From positions 62,001-126,000 of the forward strand of contig NEED01000082.1 in assembly GCA_002110465.1 (NCBI GenBank): a stretch of 64,000 nucleotides of DNA, read 5' to 3'. Below, piece by piece: positions 44,075-53,741 of this stretch. The notes beneath the pieces were generated by a model, which saw nothing but the letters and a program-made list of their open reading frames with translations, was not told the DNA's origin and did not search any database. A program made the translations under genes and the position numbers. This DNA is from an unicellular cyanobacterium SU2 (lineage in GTDB: Bacteria > Cyanobacteriota > Cyanobacteriia > Cyanobacteriales > Microcystaceae). Position 1 is the first letter of the stretch. Each line of letters starts with the position of its first letter.

Positions 44075-47000
44075 ATGATGAGCCGTAACCCCAACCAAGA
44101 CAACATCACCGATAATTCCTTTGATAATGACATTGCCGAATTGCTAGATGACTTGGCCAGCGAGTTCGAGTCATCAGAGTCTGATAGGGAACTTGACGAA
44201 TTAGTCAATTTGTTTGATGCAGACCTATCAGGATCTTTAGCTACCCCCTCTCCACTGGCTTCATCTTCGACCCCCTCTTCAGAGGATGACATAGACCGAC
44301 TCTTTAATCAAAATCTGACGAAGACTCCACCAAACCCCCAGTTAAATGCAATCCAACCATCAGTCACACCTGAGGAAGACCTAGACCTACTTAACCTTTT
44401 TGAAGAGAGTTCCTCATCATGGGATCACGAAAACGCCTCAGCAGAATTTTTGAGTCAGTTAGATATTGATAGTTCTCTAGACGAAAGGGGAATGGAGACT
44501 ATTATCGACCATTTAGGCTCCCAAAGCCAAGGGATAGCTAAACCCATTGATTCTAGCTTCGACAACCCTTTTGCTCTTCTTTACCCCCAATTTGAAGATC
44601 TAGACTCATTGATCAAGCAAGCTCTTTTTGCAGACAGTCAAGAAAGTCTCGATGAAACCACCGCAGCAGAGTTAATTGCCTTTATTGATACTCCCATTGA
44701 CCCATTTTTGAAGGAGAAAGCATCTGAAACCGTTGAAGAAATAACCCCAATAGGAACAGCAGGAGAATTTGACGATGATTTTAAAGATTTAGAAGCTCTC
44801 CTTGAACAAACCGATCGCACCATGGGAGGCAACGTCGGGGCTACCATGGGGAAAAAACAGCGACTGACCCGCCCACGCACCAAAGTCTTTGAACAAACCA
44901 TGCGGGTTGACGTTAAACAACTTGATAACCTCAGTAACTTAATCGGAGAACTGGTAGTTAAGCGAAACCGTCTTGAACAGGATCAAGAAAGACTCCGAAG
45001 GTTTTTAGACAATCTCCTCCATCAAGTCCAAAATCTCAGTGATGTGGGGGGACGAATGCAGGATTTATATGAAAGAACCCTCCTTGAAGGCGCGCTCCTA
45101 GCTAGTCGAGGTCAAGGTCGCTCCTCTGGCTTAGGAGCGATGAAATCTCAGGGAACTCACACAACCGAACTTGACGATAATGGCGAAGATAAAGACTTAG
45201 ATGCTTTAGAAATGGACCGCTTTACGGGATTCCATCTCCTCTCTCAAGAAATGATCGAACTGATTGTTCGTGTCCGAGAATCAGCATCTGACATTCAATT
45301 CGTCGTCGATGAAACTGAACAAGTTTCCCGAAATCTACGCCAAGCAACCACTCAGTTACAAGAGGGAATGACCAAATCCCGAATGGTTCCCTTTGCGCAA
45401 ACGGCTGATCGGTTACCCCGTGCTGTGCGCGAAATCTCCTTAAAATTAAACAAACAAGCCAAACTACGAGTCGAAGGGAAAGAAGTCTTGGTAGACAAGA
45501 TGATCCTTGAACATCTCTATAATCCCATGACTCACCTCGTGAATAATGCCATGACCCACGGCATTGAAAAGCCAGAAAAAAGATTAAAATTGGGCAAATC
45601 TGCTGAAGGAAATATTACTCTACAGGCCTTTCTCCAGGGAAACCAAACCGTAATTACTGTGTCCGACGATGGGGGAGGAATTGACCCTCACAAAGTCAAA
45701 ACCAAAGCTATTGAAAAGGGAGTGATTAATGCCCAAACAGCTGAGGAATTGACTGAACAAGAAATTTATGATCTCCTGTTCCATCCTGGGTTTAGTACCC
45801 GTGACAAAGCCGATGATTTCGCCGGTCGTGGGGTAGGACTAGATGTGGTACGAACCAGTTTAAGTGAAGTGCGAGGATCAGTCACTATTGATTCAGTTCT
45901 CGGACAAGGAACCACTTTTACCATTCGCTTACCCCTGACGTTGAGTATTTGTAAAGCATTATGTTGTGTGAGCGATCGCGCCCGAATTGCTTTTCCGATG
46001 GATGGGGTTGAAGACATGAAAGATTGTATCCCCAAAGATTTGATCATCAATAAAGATGGACATAAATTTATAAACTGGAACGATCAGACGCTGCGGCTTT
46101 TTCCCTTAAGAGACTTGTTATCCTACAATCGTCAACTGAGTCGCGCGAGTGTCTATGGGGGAAATAATGAAGACGATACCATTTCCGTGATTATCTTACG
46201 AGGGGCTGGCAATGTTCTGGCGGTTGAAGTTGACCAAGTGATCGGGGAACAAGAAATCGTGATTAAACAAATTGAAGGCCCTGTTCCCAAACCCGCAGGA
46301 ATCGCCGGTGCCACGGTTCTCGGAGATGGTAGTATTATGTCCATCGGGGATGTATTGGAATTGATAGAAATTTCTCAAGGACGAATGAGAACTGACGGAA
46401 CAGGTAGTTTGTGGCAGAAAATAACGCCTCTGAATGCAACCAGCTTGATTGATCGAACTGAGCCAACTGTTCTCATTATTGACGACTCCATTACCGTTCG
46501 TGAACTCTTGTCCTTAAGCTTTAGTAAGTCTGGATATCGGGTTGAACAAGCCCGTGATGGTCAAGAAGGTTGGGAAAAAATACGCGCTGGTTTGCCCTGC
46601 GATTTGGTATTCTGTGACATCGAAATGCCCCGCATGAATGGCTTAGAATTGTTGTCGAATATGCAAAAAGACCCACAACTGGCCGAAATTCCGGTAGCTT
46701 TACTCACCTCACGAGGGGCTGATCGTCACCGGAAAGTCGCTGCTAAATTGGGAGCAACGGGTTACTTTACGAAACCCTGTCCGGATCAAACCCTACTCGA
46801 TGCTGCCCAACGGATGCTTGCGGGAGAAGTTTTACTACCAGAAAGCGTTAAAAAACCTCGCCAAAAACCTTTAGCAGACTTTAAGGAGTTAGTTTACCCA
46901 GAAACCCCAACTCCTGTTGATCAGACCAACAATTCTGTACTGATTATTGATGATTCGGTGATGGTGCGCGAGATGTTGTCCATGACCTTTACCAAGGGAG

Positions 47001-47320
47001 GTTACGACATCGAACAAGCGCGAGACGGTCAAGAAGCTTGGGAAAAACTTCGTGGGGGCTTATCATGTCGATTGATTTTGTGTGATATCGAAATGCCCCG
47101 CATGAATGGGTTAGAGTTATTGTCCCGTCTCCAAGAAGATAAACAACTCTCACAAATTCCCATCGCTATGATTACCTCCCGTGGCGCACAAAAGATGCAG
47201 CGTATTGCCGCAGAAAGGGGAGCCAAAGGTTATTTTGTTAAGCCTTATATTGAAGAGGTTCTGCTCGATTCTGCTAAACGATTGATGGACGGTGAGAGCT
47301 TATTAGATCTCAATAGTTGA
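44075..47320 (+). CDS. CheA/PilL-C-like hybrid histidine kinase with two receivers
   Basis: ATG 44075 (MMSRNPNQDN) gives 1081 residues. The first about 260 are acidic, Ser-rich and low in structure; I see no Hpt phosphotransfer histidine. Then follow a dimerisation helix pair (QLDNLSNLIGELVVKRNRL), an HATPase (SDDGGGIDP, FAGRGVGLDVVR), a CheW-like domain, and two receivers (VLIIDDSI...DIEMPRMNG, twice). This matches the split PilL-C of cyanobacteria, which pairs with a separate PilL-N carrying Hpt. It is probably part of a type IV pilus phototaxis system. Confidence 0.85.
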   Translation: MMSRNPNQDNITDNSFDNDIAELLDDLASEFESSESDRELDELVNLFDADLSGSLATPSPLASSSTPSSEDDIDRLFNQNLTKTPPNPQLNAIQPSVTPEEDLDLLNLFEESSSSWDHENASAEFLSQLDIDSSLDERGMETIIDHLGSQSQGIAKPIDSSFDNPFALLYPQFEDLDSLIKQALFADSQESLDETTAAELIAFIDTPIDPFLKEKASETVEEITPIGTAGEFDDDFKDLEALLEQTDRTMGGNVGATMGKKQRLTRPRTKVFEQTMRVDVKQLDNLSNLIGELVVKRNRLEQDQERLRRFLDNLLHQVQNLSDVGGRMQDLYERTLLEGALLASRGQGRSSGLGAMKSQGTHTTELDDNGEDKDLDALEMDRFTGFHLLSQEMIELIVRVRESASDIQFVVDETEQVSRNLRQATTQLQEGMTKSRMVPFAQTADRLPRAVREISLKLNKQAKLRVEGKEVLVDKMILEHLYNPMTHLVNNAMTHGIEKPEKRLKLGKSAEGNITLQAFLQGNQTVITVSDDGGGIDPHKVKTKAIEKGVINAQTAEELTEQEIYDLLFHPGFSTRDKADDFAGRGVGLDVVRTSLSEVRGSVTIDSVLGQGTTFTIRLPLTLSICKALCCVSDRARIAFPMDGVEDMKDCIPKDLIINKDGHKFINWNDQTLRLFPLRDLLSYNRQLSRASVYGGNNEDDTISVIILRGAGNVLAVEVDQVIGEQEIVIKQIEGPVPKPAGIAGATVLGDGSIMSIGDVLELIEISQGRMRTDGTGSLWQKITPLNATSLIDRTEPTVLIIDDSITVRELLSLSFSKSGYRVEQARDGQEGWEKIRAGLPCDLVFCDIEMPRMNGLELLSNMQKDPQLAEIPVALLTSRGADRHRKVAAKLGATGYFTKPCPDQTLLDAAQRMLAGEVLLPESVKKPRQKPLADFKELVYPETPTPVDQTNNSVLIIDDSVMVREMLSMTFTKGGYDIEQARDGQEAWEKLRGGLSCRLILCDIEMPRMNGLELLSRLQEDKQLSQIPIAMITSRGAQKMQRIAAERGAKGYFVKPYIEEVLLDSAKRLMDGESLLDLNS

Positions 47321-47344
47321 AGGGATAGTATATAGGAGATATCG

Positions 47345-47971
47345 ATGACCAAACAAGATTGGTTAGTCAAAGACAATGGTAATTGTTTGGGGTTTGATTC
47401 CCCTAGAGAATGGGATTTACTATCACAAACGAACCCCTATCGATTGTATCGATTCTTGGGAGAACTCGAAGATATTCTCAATCAAGGAGAAATGGCCAAC
47501 CAAGGGGAAGAAGACTTACTAAAGTCTATCCGTCACCTGGTAAGAAAGTTGATTCTTAATGTTTATTGGGTGACAACTACTGTTCCTGACCCCTCTCCTC
47601 AAACAGGAACTTCAGTATCGTTACTCTATGATGAACCTGGATTTTCTCTAACCCTTCAAACCGAAATTATGTTACCAGGAACTAGCACCTCTATTCATAA
47701 TCATGGAACTTGGGGAGTAGTCGCTGCTTTGGGAGGACAGCAAAAAAATACCTTTTGGAAGCGATCGCCAACTCCTGAATTTCCCGATAAAATTGAACAA
47801 GTGGCAGAAAAGCTGTTTCACCCTGGAGATATTATTGGTTTCACCACTGATGCCATTCATCAGGTAGAAGCAATTGGAGATGAACCGACTTTTACTTTAA
47901 ATCTTTATGGAGAAACCCTCTCAAAGCGGTTTAATTTTGATCCGATTACCCATCAAGCACAAAAGTTTTAG
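47345..47971 (+). CDS. Cupin protein, cysteine dioxygenase-like
   Basis: The 208-residue protein has the cupin metal motif HNHGTWGVVAALGG plus a later His in TTDAIHQVEAIGDE, as in cysteine dioxygenase relatives. It begins 25 nt after the CheA-like gene and may be co-transcribed. The crosslinked Cys-Tyr of true cysteine dioxygenase cannot be confirmed. Substrate unknown. Confidence 0.75.
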   Translation: MTKQDWLVKDNGNCLGFDSPREWDLLSQTNPYRLYRFLGELEDILNQGEMANQGEEDLLKSIRHLVRKLILNVYWVTTTVPDPSPQTGTSVSLLYDEPGFSLTLQTEIMLPGTSTSIHNHGTWGVVAALGGQQKNTFWKRSPTPEFPDKIEQVAEKLFHPGDIIGFTTDAIHQVEAIGDEPTFTLNLYGETLSKRFNFDPITHQAQKF

Positions 47972-48169
47972 GATGATAATTTCCGATAATAACTCCTAAT
48001 ACTAAACTCAGGTTTACTCCACTATCATAAATCGTTTCTATGAAATGGATTATAGAAAGTCAAGAGATAATAATGACTTTGGATTTGAAGAAAACTTTAA
48101 CAGACCATTTCTTGCAGCAACTTTTCATTTTTTAAAGTGTTATAGATGATTAGATTAAACCTAAAAAAA

Positions 48170-48694
48170 TCAGTCTTTCTCTGTTAAAATTAAACGAATA
48201 CTAAGAGCGATCGCGATAATTGAAATAGGAATCACTAAAATATTCCAAGTTAAAATTTTAATCGTTTCAGATTCTAAAATCCCCTTAATAAAAACGACAG
48301 TTAATAATACGACTAATATTTCTAATAAGGTCTTTTTCAGGTTAGTAATACTATTAACACGCAACCAACTTGCATAATCAACTAAATCATCTTTAGATCC
48401 CAGAAACAAAGAATAAATGCCCCAAGCAAAATATAACAAAGCCAACGCTACTAAAAAATCATCCAAAGCTTCTAATAAATCAACAATTATAATAATACTT
48501 GATTCTACTTGTCCTCTTGCCACTTCATTTCCTGTCGCAACTTTAACAAACACTTTGACAGTATCCACTGTTCCCAAACCAAACATAAAGATGGCACTAA
48601 TGAGAGAAGAAGCAATGGCTAAAATACTACTAAAACGACTCCAAGTAATTATTTTGAGAAGAATATCAGTTTTTGGGGGTTCTGGGGTTGACAT
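48170..48694 (-). CDS. YqhA/UPF0114-family membrane protein
   Basis: The 174-residue protein has three to four transmembrane helices (SSILAIASSLISAIFMFGLG, DDFLVALALLYFAWGIYS, ILVVLLTVVFIKGI, WNILVIPISIIAIALSIRL). The pattern VDLLEALDDFLVALAL is typical of YqhA. Function is poorly known. Reads towards the cupin gene with a 200-nt gap that holds no feature. Confidence 0.85.
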   Translation of the reverse strand: MSTPEPPKTDILLKIITWSRFSSILAIASSLISAIFMFGLGTVDTVKVFVKVATGNEVARGQVESSIIIIVDLLEALDDFLVALALLYFAWGIYSLFLGSKDDLVDYASWLRVNSITNLKKTLLEILVVLLTVVFIKGILESETIKILTWNILVIPISIIAIALSIRLILTEKD

Positions 48695-48788
48695 AATGAT
48701 TGCTTAAAGATTTTTTACCATTCCTGATATATTGTATATTAAAGTAAAATTATAATTGTAATTATTCCTTAATTAAAGGTTAGTCATT

Positions 48789-49379
48789 ATGGTTGTCACT
48801 TCTTCAATTATGTCTTTAGAGGACTATTTTAACTATGAAGATGACACAGATACCCGCTATGAATTAGAAGATGGAGAGTTATTAATGATGCTCCCTGAAA
48901 GTGACTTGAATCTTCGTATTGCCTCGTTTTTATTAGTGTATTTTGCTCAGCAAGAAATTCCATCCTATCGTTTAAGAATTGGGACAGAAATTGTGGTTAC
49001 AGGAACTAGAGCAACGGTACGTTTACCTGATTTAATAATATTAACAGAAGAATTAGCAACTGCCTTAAAATCATCCAGTCGTTCGACGGTAACAATGGAT
49101 ATGCCACCCCCTCACTTAGTGGTAGAAGTGGTTTCACCAGGAAAAAAAAATAGAGATAGGGATTATCGTTACAAGCGATCACAATATCAAGCCAGGGGAA
49201 TTTCTCAATATTGGATTATTGATCCCATCGAACAACAAGTTACTATATTAAATTTAGTAGACGGATTATACGAAGAAGCAATATTTAAAGGAAATGATAA
49301 AATTACCTCACCCATATTATCAGCGTTTAACGTAACCTCTCAACTAACAGTAACAAAGGTTTTACAACAGGAGTTTTAA
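48789..49379 (+). CDS. Uma2-family endonuclease-like protein (DUF820)
   Basis: The 196-residue PD-(D/E)XK protein has RLPDLIIL, HLVVEVVSPG, then RDYRYKRSQYQARGISQYWIIDP. This is the Uma2 family, greatly expanded in cyanobacteria and of unclear cellular role. It may be a passenger or a mobile gene; no terminal repeats are seen. Metal residues (Asp in PDLI, Glu in VEVV, Lys in YKRS) are present. Confidence 0.9.
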   Translation: MVVTSSIMSLEDYFNYEDDTDTRYELEDGELLMMLPESDLNLRIASFLLVYFAQQEIPSYRLRIGTEIVVTGTRATVRLPDLIILTEELATALKSSSRSTVTMDMPPPHLVVEVVSPGKKNRDRDYRYKRSQYQARGISQYWIIDPIEQQVTILNLVDGLYEEAIFKGNDKITSPILSAFNVTSQLTVTKVLQQEF

Positions 49380-49424
49380 AAATTATGGTAAGGTGGGGAG
49401 TGCATCGGCCTACAAGCTGATAAA

Positions 49425-50402
49425 TTAAGGATTTTTCACCAAACGAAACCCAATATGAGTGGTTCCCGTATCAGGAGACTGAGACTCTCTTGCTGCCGGA
49501 CGATAACGACTACAATAATTCTTAGCACAAAGATGAGAACCGCCCTTAATAACATGGACTAGCTTATCTTGGGGCTTTTTCGGATCATAGCCCATCTTAG
49601 GCCCTTTAGGGTTCGTTTTATGAGCCATATTGTCCCGTTGAACCTGATACCAGTCTTGCGTCCATTCCCACACATTTCCTGACATATCATATAATCCATA
49701 GCCATTGGGTGGAAAGGAACCAACAGGCGCAGTGCCTAAATAACCATCTTCTTTAGTATTAAAAAAAGGGAAAATGCCTTGCCAAGTATTAGCTTGTTTG
49801 GCCGAATATTGGTCTCCCCAAGTATAGTCTTTTCCGGTGAGTCCTCCTCGCGCTGCATATTCCCATTGCGCCTCGGTGGGGAGTTGTTTATCGGCCCATT
49901 TTGCATAGGCCAACGCATCGTCATAGGAAATATGCACAACGGGATAATTATCTTTGCTAACAATGTTACTATCTTCCCCATAGGGGTGTTTCCAGTTTGC
50001 CCCTCTTACCCAATGCCACCAACTGAGATAGGCTACCCGTTCTATCCCTTCATTGGGTGGTTGAAATACCAAAGAACCGGGTTTTCGTTGTTCGTCAGGG
50101 AGGTTGGGAAACTGTTCTTTTGATAAGGGACGTTCCGCAACGGTTTTATAACCTGTTTCCTTGACAAATTTAGTAAACTGTGCGTTAGTAATTTCATAAG
50201 TATCGATACAAAAACTATCGACGGTGACATCATCAACGGGTTTTTCTTCTATAAATTCCTGATTATCAGATCCCATACGGAAGGTTCCCCCAGGCATATA
50301 AGTCATTCCTTCTGGACAAGAAAAGGCGGTTTCAGCAAGTACATTGGCAGAATTTAACAAGAGGAAAAAAGATAAAAGTACGATAAAAATAAAAGATTTC
50401 AT
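49425..50402 (-). CDS. Formylglycine-generating enzyme (SUMF1/FGE)
   Basis: ATG 50402 begins a signal peptide (MKSFIFIVLLSFFLLLNSANVLA); the frame from TTG 50411 is rejected. The 325-residue protein has the FGE fold (MPGGTFRMGSD, TEAQWEYAARGG, GNVWEWTQDWY) and a C-terminal GGSHLCAKNYCSRYRPAAR segment. Both active-site cysteines (about 292 and 297) are kept as in aerobic FGE. It converts sulfatase active-site Cys to formylglycine. Two sulfatase genes follow in this island, so they are its probable substrates. Confidence 0.92.
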   Translation of the reverse strand: MKSFIFIVLLSFFLLLNSANVLAETAFSCPEGMTYMPGGTFRMGSDNQEFIEEKPVDDVTVDSFCIDTYEITNAQFTKFVKETGYKTVAERPLSKEQFPNLPDEQRKPGSLVFQPPNEGIERVAYLSWWHWVRGANWKHPYGEDSNIVSKDNYPVVHISYDDALAYAKWADKQLPTEAQWEYAARGGLTGKDYTWGDQYSAKQANTWQGIFPFFNTKEDGYLGTAPVGSFPPNGYGLYDMSGNVWEWTQDWYQVQRDNMAHKTNPKGPKMGYDPKKPQDKLVHVIKGGSHLCAKNYCSRYRPAARESQSPDTGTTHIGFRLVKNP

Positions 50403-50508
50403 TGTTCTCAACAGTCAGCATTAACTTAGTTAGGGAATTTGATTATAATTTAGCAATCTAGAATTGACTTACAAAAATTAGGTTTAATTAATTATCATTG
50501 AGTAATTA

Positions 50509-50960
50509 TCATTGAGAAGCAAAAGAAAAAATTTGTTTAAAATCTTGTTTCATACTAATCACTTGCCAATGATATTGTTTAGCAAGTTCTAAAGCTTTTT
50601 TTACCCTTAGTATAGCTATATTCTCTACTTTCGTCATCGTGTTTTACCAACAGTGCTAAAGATAGTTGATGTTCAATAATAGTATATTGTATCATCTCAA
50701 TATCTCCGTCATAATTTCCCACGGCAATAATAGGCTTTTGATTAATATAACGCTCGATATTAATCGGTTTACCTGCTCGATCATTAATGGGTTATATTAG
50801 TTGCGGTTGACGAATAGATTGAGAACCATTAGCAACAATTTTGTAGGGTTTAAGGATACTCAAACCAATCAAATTTTCAGGAAAAATATTCTAAACTTCT
50901 TTAGAAAAAAGTCGGATAAATCGAGTCCACCTCCTGAACAAATATAGATTTTAAACTGAT
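50509..50960 (-). pseudogene. Decayed HAD-type hydrolase
   Basis: Minus-strand fragments in several frames read ICSGGGLDLSDFF, NLIGLSILKPYKIV, then GKPINIERYINQKPIIAVGNYDGDIEMIQY and LALLVKHDDESREYSYTK. These are the C-terminal half of a haloacid-dehalogenase family phosphatase, with the metal-binding GNYDGDIEM. At least one internal stop and one frame shift (after SYTKGKK) break it, and the N-terminal DxDxT region is missing. Such hydrolases often lie beside sulfatases. Confidence 0.7.
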
Positions 50961-51116
50961 TATTTTTAAAAGACGATTATTAATTGTATTGTATTTAACT
51001 AAATTTTCTTAATCATAGGGAGTTAGGTCGGTCTAATTTAGAATTGGAAAAATGAGCAAATTTTTGAAGATTGATCGGCATTGGTTTTGTAAACTGCTTT
51101 TAGCTTAACCTTTCAT

Positions 51117-51365
51117 TTAATTAAGTTTTAAGAGGTCTTTTAAAATGAGTGCTTGAATTTGAATACTAACGAGAATAATCTCTAAGCCTAACGCCAACTG
51201 CATCACGCCTAAAACCAGTCCTGAGATGTGTAATGTAGGTAGTTTAATCGCTTTCAGGATAGGACGAGTAAATAACATAGCTAACAAATTTAAAAACATT
51301 ACTAGAATAAGCATGATTGGTACAATAAACATACGATCAGAAAAATTACAACGTAGGGTAAGCAT
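51117..51365 (-). CDS. Short membrane protein, MarC-like C-terminal fragment
   Basis: The 82-residue frame has two membrane helices (MFIVPIMLILVMFLNLLAML and LHISGLVLGVMQLALGLEIILVSI). The second resembles the end of MarC/UPF0056 family proteins, which are about 200 residues; the N-terminal half is missing. It may be a gene remnant or a small gene in its own right. The start is uncertain. Confidence 0.4.
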   Translation of the reverse strand: MLTLRCNFSDRMFIVPIMLILVMFLNLLAMLFTRPILKAIKLPTLHISGLVLGVMQLALGLEIILVSIQIQALILKDLLKLN

Positions 51366-51372
51366 TGCCCAC
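51348..51372. repeat. Palindromic GTAGGGT...ACCCTAC hairpin element
   Basis: A near-perfect 25-nt palindrome (GTAGGGT arms with an inner TGGGCA-type stem) lies between the sulfatase and the MarC-like frame. Same family as at 5981 and 27026. Confidence 0.6.
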
Positions 51373-51389
51373 CCTACAGGTTTTATCTT

Positions 51390-53741
51390 CTACTTAATAT
51401 CGATCGCAACTTTTTCAATTTCTCCAGTAAACTTAAAAGGCGGTTGATATTGATTACTCACAGGTGCTTGAAAGTCTGCCCCGACATCCATCGTATCTAC
51501 ACCAAAGCGACCCGGAACGGTCTTCTCAATGTAACTTTCTGCTACTTTGCGGTTATTAATATAAAGGGTTGCAGTTCCCCCTTCACCCACACCACCGTCA
51601 TAATTAAAGTCAAAACGTACCTTAACTTTACCGGTAGGAAGAGAAGTATTAGAAGCAATATCGGTACGTTCTAAGTCAAACCAGTTGTAATGGTAGTGCA
51701 ACTTACCATCTTGGAAGTATAAGCTATAACCCCCAGTGGTTCCACCCATTGCAAGGATAACTCCTTCTGCACCGTTTTCGGGAATCATTAAATCTGCTGT
51801 AATACTATGGGAGGTATTTTTAGTATTTGGGGCAGTTCCTTCGGGAATATGCGCCATCCCCGGGTAAAGATCAAAATGGTCACGTCCACTGGTAAAACTA
51901 GGACGCAAGCTAACATCTATCCTCTCAGCAAAACGATCATCTAGAGGAAAGACGTTATATTTGTCCCCTTCTAAAAAGAATAATTGTCTTAATTCTTGTA
52001 ACTTTTCAGGATTTTCGTCCGAGAGATCCGTAGACTGGGTAAAATCTTCTTCTAGGTTAAAGAGTTCCCATTTATCTTCATCAAACGGAAAACTCCCTGA
52101 TGTTATCCAAGGGTAACGGTTATGAAACGCCGAAGCCATCCAACCTTGATCATAGATAGCACGATGACCTAACATCTCAAAATACTGAGTTTTGTGTTGA
52201 TCTTCGGCTTTATCTGCTCCCTTTTGAAAAGTATAAGCCATACTCACCCCTTCAATGGGTTTCTGGGGAATACCATTATAAAAACGCGGTTCCGTAATAC
52301 CTGCCACGTCTAAAAGGGTTGGCGCAATATCGATGACATGATGAAATTGATCCCTAACTTTCCCTGTGTCCTTAATTTTAGCTGGCCAAGACATCACCGT
52401 TGCGTTACGAGTTCCCCCAAAATAAGATGCAACTTGTTTTGTCCAGCGAAAGGGGGTATCCATGGCCCAGGCCCAACTAACCGCAAAGTGAGGAGAAGTT
52501 TCGGGACTCCCCCAATAATCATAACAACGACGGTTATCTTCCATCGTTAAGTTATAACCATTGAGGTTTAGCAGTTCATTGCAAGTGCCAATAAGACTAC
52601 CTTCTGCACTCGAACCGTTATCCCCATTAATATAGATAATGAGAGTATTATCAAGATCGCCAAGTTCGTCAATAGCATCCACAACTCGACCAATTTCGTA
52701 ATCAGTATATTCTAAGAAACCGGCGTAAGTTTCCATTTGACGAGCAAGAATTTTTTGATCCTCTGGACTGAAACTATCCCAAGCTGGCATTGCTTCAGGA
52801 CGGGGTGTTAACTTAGCATTAGCAGGGATAACCCCTAATTTCTTCTGTCTTTCAAAAATAATCTCCCGTTCCTTGTCCCAACCGTGATCAAATTTCCCCT
52901 TGTATTTTTCAATATAAACTTGAGGGGGTTGGTGAGGGGCATGAACGGCACCGGGGGCAAAATAGGCGAAGAAGGGACGATCGGGCGCAATAGACTCGTT
53001 ATAATGTATCCAGGTGATCGCTTTATCTGCTAAATCATGGCTTAAATTATACCCGTCTTCGGGGAATACGGTTTGTTCTACGGGGTTCTGATTGTCAAAT
53101 AGGGTAGGATACCATTGATCCGTTTCACCTCCGATAAAGCCGTAAAAATAGTCAAATCCTAAGCCATTTGGCCACCGTTCGTAAGGACCGACTTGACTGG
53201 TTTGGTTATCCGGTACGTTGTGATTTTTGCCAAACCAAGCGGTACTATAACCACTTTTTTGTAAAATTTGTCCGATGGTGGCGGTACTTTCAGGAATTAA
53301 CCCGGTATAACCCGGATAACCGGTTGCCATTTCTTGAATGGTTCCTGAAGCAACAGAATGATGGTTACGTCCGGTTAATAAGGCTGCGCGAGTGGGGGAA
53401 CATAAAGCCGTGGTATGAAATCGGTTATAGCGTAACCCATTATCTGCTAATTTATCAAAGGTTGGGGTGGCAATGGAACCCCCAAAGGTACTTGCAGAAC
53501 CAAAACCAGCATCATCAATTAAAACCAGTAAGATATTAGGAGCATCTTTTGGTGCTTCTATGGGTTTTAATAAGCTAGGATCAGATTCTGATTGTTTGTA
53601 GGTTATGCCAATTTTACCGTCGAATTGGGGATCAGGTCGAGGTAATAATTCTTGTGCGATCGCAGGTAATATAGTTGATTGAAGGATCAATGCAAGCATT
53701 ACTGCAATACTCAGCAATGGTTTCCAAAGAAATTGTGACAT
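51390..53741 (-). CDS. Arylsulfatase with C-terminal lectin-like domain
   Basis: ATG 53741 (MSQFLWKPLLSIAV) begins a good signal peptide; the longer TTG frame to 53780 lacks support. The 783-residue type I sulfatase has metal-binding IDDAGFG, the formylglycine site CSPTR (Cys about 114) in ALCSPTRAALLTGR, and a large alkaline-phosphatase-type core. The last about 150 residues have a jelly-roll pattern (KVRFDFNYDGG, TATLYINNRKVAES). It is exported and probably activated by the adjacent FGE. It should remove sulfate esters for sulfur supply. Confidence 0.92.
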   Translation of the reverse strand: MSQFLWKPLLSIAVMLALILQSTILPAIAQELLPRPDPQFDGKIGITYKQSESDPSLLKPIEAPKDAPNILLVLIDDAGFGSASTFGGSIATPTFDKLADNGLRYNRFHTTALCSPTRAALLTGRNHHSVASGTIQEMATGYPGYTGLIPESTATIGQILQKSGYSTAWFGKNHNVPDNQTSQVGPYERWPNGLGFDYFYGFIGGETDQWYPTLFDNQNPVEQTVFPEDGYNLSHDLADKAITWIHYNESIAPDRPFFAYFAPGAVHAPHQPPQVYIEKYKGKFDHGWDKEREIIFERQKKLGVIPANAKLTPRPEAMPAWDSFSPEDQKILARQMETYAGFLEYTDYEIGRVVDAIDELGDLDNTLIIYINGDNGSSAEGSLIGTCNELLNLNGYNLTMEDNRRCYDYWGSPETSPHFAVSWAWAMDTPFRWTKQVASYFGGTRNATVMSWPAKIKDTGKVRDQFHHVIDIAPTLLDVAGITEPRFYNGIPQKPIEGVSMAYTFQKGADKAEDQHKTQYFEMLGHRAIYDQGWMASAFHNRYPWITSGSFPFDEDKWELFNLEEDFTQSTDLSDENPEKLQELRQLFFLEGDKYNVFPLDDRFAERIDVSLRPSFTSGRDHFDLYPGMAHIPEGTAPNTKNTSHSITADLMIPENGAEGVILAMGGTTGGYSLYFQDGKLHYHYNWFDLERTDIASNTSLPTGKVKVRFDFNYDGGVGEGGTATLYINNRKVAESYIEKTVPGRFGVDTMDVGADFQAPVSNQYQPPFKFTGEIEKVAIDIK

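Noticed and set aside
48059-48135. Plus-strand 20-codon frame MTLDLKKTLTDHFLQ after the cupin gene
   Set aside because: Very short, no clear ribosome site and no context; likely chance.
48789-49379. Uma2 gene as part of a defence island
   Set aside because: Uma2 genes are scattered widely in cyanobacterial genomes, and no defence genes adjoin this one.
49779-50123. Plus-strand ORF of 114 codons opposite the FGE gene
   Set aside because: The minus strand encodes a complete FGE with conserved catalytic cysteines there.
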